Assembly: GCA_030159075.1 (NCBI GenBank)
Contig: BROG01000046.1
Coordinates: 868,001 to 932,000, forward strand
Reading direction: 5' to 3'
DNA: 64,000 nucleotides
From: Atrina japonica
Lineage: Eukaryota; Mollusca; Bivalvia; Pterioida; Pinnidae
The notes beneath the pieces are model-generated. The model worked only from the letters and a program-made list of their open reading frames with translations. It was not told where the DNA came from and did no database searches. The position numbers and the translations under genes are program-made. Positions 47,301 to 60,000 of this stretch are shown piece after piece (positions within the stretch are counted from its first letter, which is position 1; each line of letters starts with the position of its first letter).

Positions 47301-50300
47301 AGGTGGTATGTCAGGATTAATGTCAAGTCCACAAAGTAATCAAGGGCAAGGATTACTTGGAAATGCAGGGACTGGTAACTTGCAGCAAGGTCTTATGGGT
47401 AGTAAACCAAATTTCTTACAAGGAAGACAGAATATACCATCCATCTTTGAAATTAACACCAGTAAAGCTGGAATTCTGGGAAAACGAAGATTTGGTGGCA
47501 ATGACCGTAACATGATGCCAAAAAGACAAAGAAGACCCAGTCAAGGGGTATGTTACTTTACTGCATTGTAAATCCACAGACCAATTCTTTATTGGTGATC
47601 TACCTATTAACCTTCTGGGTCTAGCTGTTGTAAGTTTGTCACTATTGTATATCTGTAGCAAGTGATTGACTGGGTAATCGTTGTTATGTATGTTGATGAA
47701 CTTTCTGGTGTACTGGTGAAGTTTTGATTTTGGATTGGCCACATAGTAAATCGCTATTTCTCTTCTTCCTCATCATAGAGTGTCAATTTCTGTTACTGAT
47801 TTTACTTTCTGACTGTATGATATGTTTGTTTCTGATGTACTTATCTAAATTGTAGTTTGTACTTACATTTTCATTGGATGTTAGGTTTGTTTCTGATGTT
47901 TATATCTACTTACATTCTGACTGGATGTTGGTTTTTTTTTCTGATGTCAATATCTACTTACATTCTGATTAGGTATTAGGATTGTTTCTGATGTCTATAT
48001 CTACTATGTCTATATTTACTTACATTCTGATTGGATGTTTGGTTTGTTTCTTCTACTTACATTCTGATTGGATGTTTGGTTTGTTTCTGATGTCTATATC
48101 TACTTACATTCTGATGTCTATATCTACTTACATTCTGATAAGATGTTAGGTTTGTTTCTGATGTCTATATCTACTTACATTCTGATTGGGTAGGTTTGTT
48201 GCTGATATTCATATCTATCTACATTCTGAATGAGTGTAATCAGGTTTATTGCTCCTACACTCTGATTGGGTGTATATATTTTGTTATGTGAAGATATCGT
48301 ATTTGAGGTTAGATGTTCAGTATCTCACTAATGTTTGTATTTATTTACTGATTTGTAGTTTATTTTACCATCAAAATACATATCTTTCTTTCCTCTGTTG
48401 TATTGAAGTTGTAATGTTGTTTCATTAGCTGATCCAAGAAGACAAAAATTTGGTTTGGTTTTGCAAATAACCTGAAGCAGTAGGTATTTTTGTGCCATTG
48501 ACAAGTTAGCTTGGGAAAGAGGATTTCTGTCTTTTATCTCCAAATGACTAAAAATTTTCTATGGAACTGGAATTATGATTAATATTCCATTAGGAAATAT
48601 TCATGCTCATGGATGGATCATGACCAAATTGATAGGTTTTTAGTTTGCTTCCTCTATATGTGAATTGTGTTAATCTGAAATATATAAGCGAATGGTATTA
48701 GAAAATTGATTGTTTGTAATGCTTATGGATGTTTGTAAATTATTTATTTATAACAGTCACGGTCTACATGTAGTTATGGTTTTATCAATATCCCAATAGA
48801 ATACTTTTATACTTGACAGCAAATTGCATCATACACTTTTAATGCATTGTATTATGCATAACCTTAGACCAAAGTTAATGAGCAAAGTAATTGCTACTTA
48901 TCTTTACTTTTTTCATGCAATTATTATTTTGAGATACATGTAATGTCATATACATAAACATATGCAACTGTTTATATGCGCAAACGTATATACAAACATG
49001 TTTTTGTTTTACTCTAGCATCAGTATTTTAATCTGATTTTTTGTTTATCCACTGGAGTGTTTTATATTAAGTGGAGATATATTAAGTTGCACTCATACCA
49101 CCATTGTCAACAAATTAAGCAGAAGAAAATGACAGCAGATTTGAACATTCATCAGTGAAAAAAAAGTTTTACTGCATTTGAATCTTTAAAATACCCATGT
49201 ATCACTGATGTAAAGTTTGGACAAATATCAGATGTTTGTGAAGAAGACCTATTTGATTGGATGAAGTCCACCTCAACTTTCAAGAGCTTTTGTGATGTTT
49301 GATCACTATCACATTTTAAAGAAATACAAGATGCAGAGTTTTTGTGTCACATGTCATGTAGTCAAAATGGACAGTTTACTTCTGAAAGAACATGCAGGAG
49401 TCTGTTTAATTCCTGATGTATCCCCTTCCACTTTCTAAATCCAAGTACATAAATTCTAACAGTGGTTAGAAAGTAATTCTTTTAAACAGGATAGGATTGA
49501 ATCAACCTTAATTCTGTTGGTGAAGACGAAGCCTGGACATATATCTTTGACGTTTGGGTTTGATATACGTGTACCATGCCCATGGCACAAACAGCTTTAT
49601 AATCTTGATTTAAGATATCATGGATATCAAAGATTACAAAAATATGTATGATCTTTAGATTCACTTTTACTTGTCACAAGACACTTCTACCTATTTTGAT
49701 TATTTTTCTCCTTTGAGTGTAAGTTTGCAAGTATCTGTCTTTAGTCTTTCTACTAAAAAGTAAAATATTTAGCATTGACCAGTACTGTCAAACTACAGTA
49801 TATAAACTTCATACTCAGCTTGTATATTTCATAACTAGTGCTCTCTTGATACCATGACTCTTGTGACCAGTGTCTATAAAAATGATTTTTTTCCTTCAAA
49901 ATAGTTAGTAAGCTTTTTGGTGTAGTAATAACATAGGACTTGATTGTTGCAGAGTAACCTAAAAGTCCCATTAGTACATGTACATGTACCCATTTGATCT
50001 TCATTGCAGCTGTAGCTTTTCACTTTAATTATATTTAGGAGGATTTATATTGAGAAGTCACATTGTTTTTATCTGCACTTACATGTATAAATCTAAGCTT
50101 TGTAGAGCTCTTTATGCTTATGAATATAACTTGGTAAGATTTACACACTTTTCATCATATTCTACCTGACACACCTGGAGCTGTAATTCATTTCCTTTCA
50201 ACGGGTAAAATGTTGCACTTCATAATCTTTGTATGCATTTTATTTATCTACTACATGTACAGTATAATGGCCATGTTATTTTGACAATTGTAGGAGAATA

Positions 50301-50967
50301 ACTTAGTTTTGGGTGATAGTTATTCAGATTTTTATGCAGACTTGCACTGAAGTATATTATTAGTGTTTATTTTCCAGTGCTATCGACAAATTTTATGCTA
50401 CTAGGATAAAATGATCAGTTGTACTGCAACAAGTTTAAACAAGTTGATAACTTGTTCACCGGTATATAAAGTGCAACCTAGTGATGCATAATATGTACAT
50501 TTTCTGATTATCTGTTATTCTATAGTTTATGAATTACATTTTATATTCTGATTATTGTCCTGAGATTCTGCAAATATCAGATTACTATCTTGTCACAGAA
50601 AGCACAATCATTTGCATTGTGAAGTAGTCAAGTTTGACTTGACACATCCAATTTTCCTTTTGGGTATCAAAGTCAATGTACTCTTACATAATGGACACTG
50701 TCTTATCATACAATATTTATATGTGATATATACTCAATTCTGCACCTGTTTGTCCACATTCTCACATGGCACTTTCACACTCTCAGTATAAAAAACATTG
50801 GGACCCTATGTTTTTTATCTAGATATAAACCAAATTATCTTGACTAACATCAGATATATTGTACTTTCCACATACTTACTGTATAGCTGGTCATTGCTCC
50901 TATAAAAACATCTTGATTGACAGATTTTTTTTGCAAAGGCAACACTACATGTATTTCACTAAAACAG

Positions 50968-51032
<65 letters not shown>

Positions 51033-54000
51033 TAAACATGACATTATTAGTGTTGTAGTAAGTGTTGTTTAGTTGTGTAAATCATAAATCTCAGTGATTA
51101 ATGTATCAAGTGTCACATTATGTCATTCTCTTTTCTGTAATTAAATGTTTACATAGTATTGTTAATTACTTAACATCTTCAACACTTCATCTTAATTTGG
51201 AAACTGTTTATCAACATGACATTTTTATCTCGGTATATCAAGTTGACGACTGAAGTTTGTCTTCCACATTAAGATTTTACTGATGGGTGCACATGAAAAA
51301 GAGATAATTATACTGTGACAAACCATGCTAACTAGTTTTGGTGACAGGTCTTTATTATTCTTACATGCCTTGAATTAAGATGAACACTTCATATCTTTTC
51401 TTTCCTTTTTCCTGTCGTGCACTATCGTCTCTCTTTATCTCATTATTTTCTGCCTCAATTGGTTTGTTTTAACTCAAACTAACATTCCAATAAACTGTTA
51501 TGATCCATCTCAAGTTTGCTATTTCAGGCAGAGCCAACATCCTCACTGAAATAACCATCCTATATAAAATTATTGAAAGCACACACATATATATATATAT
51601 ATATATATGTCCATGTATACAAAAATCTTTTTGCCAAGTAGTAGCCTAGGAAATGCCAGTACCTAAATTAATTTATTGTCAAAACTTGCTTTGTTGATGT
51701 AGTCATTAAAACTGTTAAAAAATGTCTTTACTTAGTACTTAACAATATTTAGGATAACTAACTCCATGACACTAAAGAGTTGTTGAAATTCTTTGTACAT
51801 GTATGCTCCCACATTGTTGCATGGTTTTATACCTATATATCCTATATGTAGTACGGTAATACTAAAACATAGGGTATTTTACTTGGATTAAAGTTCAAAG
51901 TTTTGAATTTTATGTCATAAATTAAAATATTTAGGTCTCATATCAAGAAATTGCTTACCCTATAATGATTCAAAACATGTAAATGTCTACAATATGACAT
52001 AAGGATTTATGTATATAGTCATTTGGTTGTTTTAACATATTACAGGATTTAGCCTTTTGTTTCCCTGTAGCCATAGAGTCCATAATTAAAATTCTCAATC
52101 CCCTCTTTGATGATCTAAAAGTCCTTGTGTGTTTTTATGTGTTTTTATGTGTTTTGTCATGTCACAATCTTCATCTCCTATATATATTTCTGGCACACCC
52201 CTACTGAAAACACATCTTATACAAGTTAGAGGCATTGCTCTGTATTTCTTTCTCCTGTGTAATGATTGAAATTGGTGATAAAATTTTCACATGGTAGTTG
52301 AATCACCTTTTTTACTTAAACACTTAGTGAATTTCTGCATTTAAAAAAATTGTATTATTTTCCTTCATGTAAAATGTATTCTCTCCCTTTGTTTAAATAT
52401 ATGTTGATGGTCTCTATCTGATATGTTCAATAGTTATTATTGTTTTACACTTTTTATGTATTTCCTAAACTCTCCATTTATACTTCATTGCCACAAATTT
52501 GACTTTTGGTCGTATTTCCTTCATTGTGTTACGGAATCTTACAACAATCAATACATATTTCCTGTATCTGTCACCCTACTCATTTATAAAATTGTTTGGA
52601 TATGTTGTTTGATTTCATGCTTCCTACAATATTTCCTGACACAATCCTAAAATCTGGGCCCGTTATACCACATTTCAGCGTACACCTGATCACAGCTTTG
52701 ACAGAGACTCTGACCAAAGATCACGTAATTTTGACAGAAGAAGACCATCCAGTCGAGATTCTTCATCCAAACGATCTGAACATTCTTCTCCAAGCTTTCA
52801 TAACAAAAATGACAGAAGGGAATCAGGTATTTTTTGTACCAAAATCATCTGCTTGCAGTGTAGTTATCATGTCTGCTGCATTTGGTGTTTCCTTTTTTCC
52901 AACAGTTTATGATGAATACATGTATTTTTCAGGTTTTCTCTAGTTTTCCTATTCAATTCATTTGAAATTATTCATATGATTGGTAATCATTCTAGACCCC
53001 TGCCTATTATTTCCATAATCAGCTGTCTTGGTACTGGTCCCCAGATATAAAAATTATCACTTGTCATTTTACTTTTATCTTCATACTTGTATATGTATGT
53101 ATGACAGATACTTAGTAAAAGGATCACTTTTTACCTGTGTTTGGACACTTTATTTTCAGAATTTTAATTAAGTTTTTTTTATAATGTATGTCTCATAGAC
53201 CTATATTTCCATTAATCTAAGTTCTGATACATACACATCTTAAGGTCATGTTTGTATTCCCAAATTTCAGATGAATATACTTTATACTTGTCTGTCAGTG
53301 ATACACCCATGATAGCTTTAATCATTTGGACATATGCATTTACTACACATCACAGATGAATGTCTCTTTGCCCTCACCAGAGTCTACACTGCTCAATTTG
53401 CTCAGTTATTGGACTTTGTAGGCAGTTTATACTTCTGTAGTTTCAGTAATTCCCACACACTAAAATTAGCACCTTTACTACAACCTTCTCAAAATTTCCA
53501 ACAATCCAGTAGATGGTCTTATTCTGGAATGATATAGAATACTTTTAGTTTAAGTGATTGATTTCTGAAAAAGGAAAGTATGTGACTGTTCTTAGTTCCA
53601 AATACTTTTCTATTTTTCAGTAATTTGTTGTTGTCCTTTCATATGAGATGGGGAATTTAGACGTTCTGTTCAGTAAAGAGTTTGTCTGATGTGAAATATT
53701 TAGTTTATTTGTGATGTACATAAATTCAGAGCAACTTTCACCATGAAACTTTCCAACAAAACTATATACCATGAAATGAAATGTACACAAGTTATCATCA
53801 AGTGTGTTCAAAATACATCTCAGCCATCATCAGTTGTGTAGAAATAATATACCCCAGTTACCATCAAGTTTGTACAAAAAATACACCAAGGTAATCATTG
53901 AAATACACTCCAGCAATCATCAATAGTGTACAAAAATTACAGCCCAGCAATTATCAATATTTTTAATAATATACTCCAGTATTCACCGAGTGTTACAGTT

Positions 54001-57000
54001 CACAAAATTCATCCCAGTAATCATTGTCAGAATGTGTATAAAATACGTCCCAGGAATCATCAAGAGTTCAGAGTTTTTGAAATTCACTGGTCTTACCAGA
54101 AAAACCGGTGAATTTTACAAAACTCTGGTGAAATCTATCTGATAACTGGTCCAAATGACCAGTAATTTTCCATTTCATTTCACTTGTGTATATATATAGA
54201 CCAGTAAAAAAATTTGACCAGTGAAATTCCTTTATTCACTGGTCCGATTGACCAGTAATTTTTTTTAATTTCAAAATGTCTGAGAGTTGTTGTACAAATA
54301 TATGTCATCACTAAGGTCATATGCTACTGTGTAATACTGAGGCAGGTGAAATTGCATTTGATGACCATCAGAACTTCACTGAAGGTATTTTGTTCTGATT
54401 TGTCTTTTGGGTTAAGACACTTACTACTTGCTGCATTGTCACATTAATCTTCATAACCAAAATGTCTTGTTACAATATTAGACATGCCTGACCAGTGCAC
54501 AAACAGAATTTGGTTTTATTTTTGTAGTTTTCATCAATTTCTTCCATTATTGGGGTGTAAAGTGACCAAAATATATTGACAAGTTGACACGATTTTTTCA
54601 TACATGTAGTAGGAAATACACATGTACAATTCATGATAAATAACTACTCCTTGGCTGTGTTGCTGGCATGCATTGCACAACTTTCATGAAATCGGTCTGG
54701 CCCCCCTGTCTGGACATGGAAAATGAGAATACTGTTTGGACATTGGTCAAGTGATTACTGTCTTTTGATTTAACTATATGATTCTTGTCTAGGCAACACT
54801 CAGGCTACTCATGATATCCCAGCAAGAAGCCTTTACGGTACATGTATTTGTCCCTTTGACACATCAGTTCTGGTTGTATTGTGGAGTGTTTAAATCCAAC
54901 ACAGTCCATATCACTCATGAATCTGGTTTCTTCATCAATGAATATATTACAGATTTAAAGAGCACTTCCACAAACATATATTAAATTGGTTATCACACTA
55001 GTAATTTGGTGGTTGGGAAATGTGTATTTTTAATGTGTTTCCAACTACTGTATAAAATGATATTGCTGAAGACTCATGTGATTTTCAGTTGTATCCCACT
55101 TATTGTTCTTTACATCAGATTTTGAACTCGTACCTCATTTCAGCATCTGGATATTTTTTCGGTTCTTAAGATAAATACCGGTAATCAATATTTCAAGGTC
55201 AATACATGTTAACTATATCTGCCTCGGATCATTACTTGCTGGTATCAGGTCAATATCTGATAGATCAGTTTATTTGATATATCAGATCAGTATGTTACAT
55301 GTACATCAAGGCCCTTTATCTGATATATTAGGTCAGTATTTGATGGATTATTACCTGTATCATTAGGGTTGGTATCAGATACATTAGATTGATATTTAGT
55401 AAATTAAGTCAGTATCTGTCATGTCAAGACCATTATTAGATTAACATGCTCAAGGCAGTTACGGTATAATATATACATGTGCAAGGCTGTTATCTGATAC
55501 GTCAACATGATCAAGGTCTGTATATATATGTATTGCTTTGGTTTCTATTACCACAGATCAGAACTTCATATTATATGCTCTTTCATTTCTGATACACTAT
55601 TCATCTTACTTTTATTCTATATCACTGCAATGTGTAACATTAGATATATTTTCTGCACTCTCTACTTCTCACTTTCTTTCTGTGAATTTTGTTTTATTCC
55701 TATTCTTCACCAGTTTTATCCAATTTCTTGTTTTTTGGCCCCAGACATCATTTACTATTTCCTTATTTCATGAATATCTAAAATGAAAGGAAGTTATCAG
55801 ACTGATGGTTTTCTTTTCTTTTTCTTATTTCTATACTACCTTGTGCTGCATGTGGGATTGGGGATTCGTCAGCCCCAGTATTTTTATTCACTATCTTGTG
55901 AAATGTTATGAATATGTACTTCACATTCAACCACAATCTATTATCACCACTTCTTTTAAATTTCATCTATATGATAAAGTCAAAGTGCTTGTATCTGTTG
56001 ATTTATTTAGTTCTTTGTCTTGTAGTAGGTTCTGGAAGTAACAGCAGTTTTCAGATGAAAGATGTAGAAAGACAACCTGAAGTCTATGACCCTGCAAAAC
56101 CAACAGAAGAAGATGATTCAGAGGTATTATTGGAAGAAAATCATATACAGTCAACTCCACATATAATGAAGTGGAAGGGAGAAGGATTTAAACCTTGTTC
56201 TGGATTTCGTTATTTGGTTTCATACAATATAAGATTTTCATGGGGATGAAATACATGTATGTCCTCGTTATGGCCGGTGTTTCATATCATCTCGTTATAA
56301 GTGGAGTTGACTGTAATAATATTGTAATATCTATGCCCCCAAGATTGAAGATCTGGAGGGAGGGGGCATAGTATTTTTGGTGTGTCTGCTTTTATGTAGC
56401 AGCATTCTGTCAAATTACTTTCAAATAAATCTTGTTTGTACTTGTTTTAGTGTATTCTAGCACTGACAGAGGTCAAAGGCTATTGATCACAATAAAGAAT
56501 TAGCTTCAATCACTGCATTTGTCAAATTTGTTATTTTAGTTAGGGCCCCTAGACTGAATGGTTCAAACATCACACTGTAAATATCAAGGTTCTCACATCT
56601 TTTTTGTGCCCTGCTAGAACCTAAGAAGATTATCTGAGAATGTTGTCAGATTACTCACAGGTGGTCGATGATCATCTGAGTATGGTTTATGTTTTAACCT
56701 GACTTTTCCCCTTCACCATGAAAAAATGGTTGCCAAAATATAAACATTGTTGAGTATGGTATAACTCATCAACCCTTGAAAAACGATAGACTCTACCGTA
56801 AATCAATGACTTGGACTAGTCTAAATTTGTCTTTAAGGGTGAATGAGTTAAAGCACCGTAAAAACAAACAAGTAGACGGTTATCTTTATTGTTATGTATG
56901 AGTAAGCTGTTAAAAGTGTGAAGAGTGACACCATATATAATTGCAAGTTAATGAGAAGGATAATGGCATCTTGTTTATTTTTTTTTATTTATTTATTTTA

Positions 57001-60000
57001 CTAATAAACTATAGGTATACTTTGAGTTTCATAGAATTTTCATTGATTTATTGAAGACAATATCCATTACAAATATGATAATTTTTCAGCTTTCCCTGGG
57101 GGATATTTAATGTTCTTGAGCCTTCTTTTTCAGCTGAATTATATCAGAGATGATCAAGAGACTGATGATATGCCTATGGATGATAAACAAGAGTTGGATT
57201 CAAGCTTCACAGCTCAAAGTTTTACTAGTGATGATGACAAAACGCACAGAGAGGATGGTTCTATGGAAGATTTACAGCAGGTACTTTAAATGTGGAAATG
57301 TTTATGTAGGTGTAACCTTTTCAGATTTCTTGAGGAGTGAAAGTTTGCAAACGTAAAGACAGCATAAATCATTTACTCAACACAAAAGTATATCTAATGT
57401 TTCATTACTCTTCTATTTCTGCATAATTTAAAACCGTGTGAAAGGTTTTGCATAAAAAAATAGCTATATTAAGCACCAGTTTTACAGTATATGAAATTTG
57501 AATGTGTTCATAAAAGTATCAGAAAAAGTTGGGTAAATAATTTCACTCTGATGTTGATACCATTTTTAATTTTCATCAAGTCTTTGTTAAGTCCAATGAA
57601 CTGCCAGCTGATCTATTTTAGATCACACAAGTTTACAATTTAGCTTACATTGTGAGCTGTTATGAAGCATGCATTGGATATCTTTAGAAAATGATTTTTT
57701 TATTTACTGAAGAAGTCAGTAATTCTTAATTTTCTGTGAAGTTTGCATTCCCTATATGTACCTAAAACCATATACGATGGTTTATTGTAATTGTGCGCAC
57801 CTAAGACAAATTTGATCAAGCAGTCGCTATAAATAAACATTTTGAATTGATTCGAAACATTGATTGAATACATCAAACATCATACAAAACAGCAACAATA
57901 ACAAAACATTTTATTCAGCAATCAATAAACTGTAGCAAGATCAAAAATAGACTCGCCCCTTTGTTCAGTGAGTGTTCACCATTTTGTTGTAATTGTGCGC
58001 ATGTATAGGTCTTTCCCCATCTCTATTTTTTTCATTATGCTTTTGTGTTAAGCATTGTTTAGATAGTCAATATGCTTTACGAAGGGCTCAATCATATGGA
58101 TTGGGAGATTTTTTTCATTGTGATTGACAGTGGGTGGAGTTCATATTACCGATGTGTGCCTCTGTTGGCATCCAGTGGTAATAAATATTGTGGGAAATAG
58201 GGGGGCATTGGCTTAATGTTAATGATTTTAGCATAAAAATACTAACTTTCAACTGATTTCAAAAGGATTTACTTTTTCTGACACTTGAACACACAATAAA
58301 TCTTAACTTTATTAGAAGCTGGGATGATGCTTTGTTTACGGAAATGACATAATTTTTGTAGAGCACGCACAATTACAACATGTGCACAGTTACAACAAGT
58401 GGCTGTATATGATTCCATGTATGTACACATGTTTATGAGGCTTTGTTTCAATTGCAGAAGAAAGAAGACACTACAAAGATGAGCAATTTCTACTGTCATG
58501 CGTGCAGTGCCGAATGTCGTGATCAGCAGGTACAAATCTTTGCATATGGAAAAAAGGTTTTATACTCTGTGCTTGTTGTACATTTTCTGCATAATCATTT
58601 AGGTGAAAAAATGTATCAAAACATATTGTCAAGGAATACCCACGTTCATCTACTAGTTTGTTGATTTTGTTTCAAGTGATGATGTATTTCACATCATGCT
58701 TATAAATATAAAGATTCTACTTTTCCATGAATTACACTTCCATATATTGCTTTGTTTGTGAGTAATACAAGTGTGAAAATAATTAACGACTTTCAGTGGG
58801 CCCTCACCGGAAGTAAGACAGTGTTGCATAATATTCATTGCGGCATCACATCAGAAAGTTCATAGACATGCACTGTCAGTTTTAATCAGAATAAAATAGA
58901 ATTTGTTAAGTAAATCCAATCTACCAGGAATTTTATTTATCTATATGATTGAACCATAGAATAAGATGCTAAAAGAGGCACACCATGTTTATTCATAGGA
59001 TTGTTGAACTACTTGTACGGAATTCAATTTGTTTCCAGTGAGAGACAAATCATACCCTATGGATTTTGGGTACAAATTGTCTGGTCAAACATACCAAGTA
59101 AATACTTACATGCATATTGTCTTGGACACCTCTCACTTATATATTTCAGTTAAATTCAATTCATTGTCTCTAGCAGGGTATGATTCAGCTCTTATTGGGT
59201 ATGATTTGTCTCTCAGTGGGTATGATTTAACTCCCAGTAGGTACAATTTTTCTCACAGTGGGTATGATTTACGATTTGCCTTGGTATGAGCTTTCCTGAT
59301 AACTTTTATAGCTGGTATCAATAACTTTTTTGGCACATCTTATAGACATTTCCAAAGATAGTTGGGAAGTTATTACGTTAGACACCATGTTTTTCTTTTA
59401 TTTCCATGTAAATCACTGTCACACATTGACGATTTAGACAGTGTATGCCGACATATGAAAAATTAGGTTAAGATGCTGGCATATGCCAGGTAAGTTTTGT
59501 ATAAGTAAACAATACACTGGTATATACTGGCATAAGATAAGTTCAGCAAGATAATTGAAAATTTTTGTGCATTTACAAAACTTTTTGACCTATGCCAGCA
59601 TATGAGCTATATGTTCCGAAAATGCTGGAGTAAGTTGTACATATGTTATATGATCGTTAACACAAGTTCCTCCATATTACTTAGAAATGTCCATCACATC
59701 CAAAATTACAGTAACAATTAGAAGTATGCCAACATTTTAAAAATTTTTGATAAATTTTTCATAGGTCGGAATATGTTCAACAAATCGTTAATGTGTGACA
59801 GGGCTAGAGCAAAGTTCGACATATGCCATTGATTTATGAATTTTTTATATATCGGCATCGCTCAACAAATCTTTAATGTGTGACAGGGCCTTTAGCAAAC
59901 CAAAAGTACCAATGATTATTGGCAATAATTTGATTACTTTAATTTTTGGATATTTTTCAGGGATTTGCTAACCACATGAAGGGACAAAAACACAGGATGA

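Larger units (their letters stand above)
46231..52678 (+). other. CIZ1: CIZ1-like introns between 46231 and 52678
   Basis: Introns 46231-46580, 46935-47302 and 47548-52678. The last contains a tandem repeat (47830-48260) and two (TA)n runs (50971-51027, 51586-51609). Nothing else is recognised in 48270-50960 or 51620-52670. Confidence 0.7.
52827..56028 (+). other. CIZ1: CIZ1-like intron 52827-56028
   Basis: Contains degenerate arrays at 53785-54065 and 55225-55500 and a patch of CACTGGTC/GACCAGT-type strings (54085-54260). Open frames at 53334 and 55507-56041 are AT-driven and out of context. Confidence 0.7.
56124..57133 (+). other. CIZ1: CIZ1-like intron 56124-57133
   Basis: Holds a Tc1/mariner-type MITE (56148-56313), a possible SINE relic (56620-56755) and a palindromic MITE (56761-56851). 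Confidence 0.7.
57281..59960 (+). other. CIZ1: CIZ1-like introns 57281-58457 and 58530-59960
   Basis: The first holds the uninterrupted host MITE (57779-58401), whose right end is 56 bases before an exon. The second holds a short GGGTATGATTT repeat (59165-59280) and otherwise AT-rich sequence. Confidence 0.75.
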
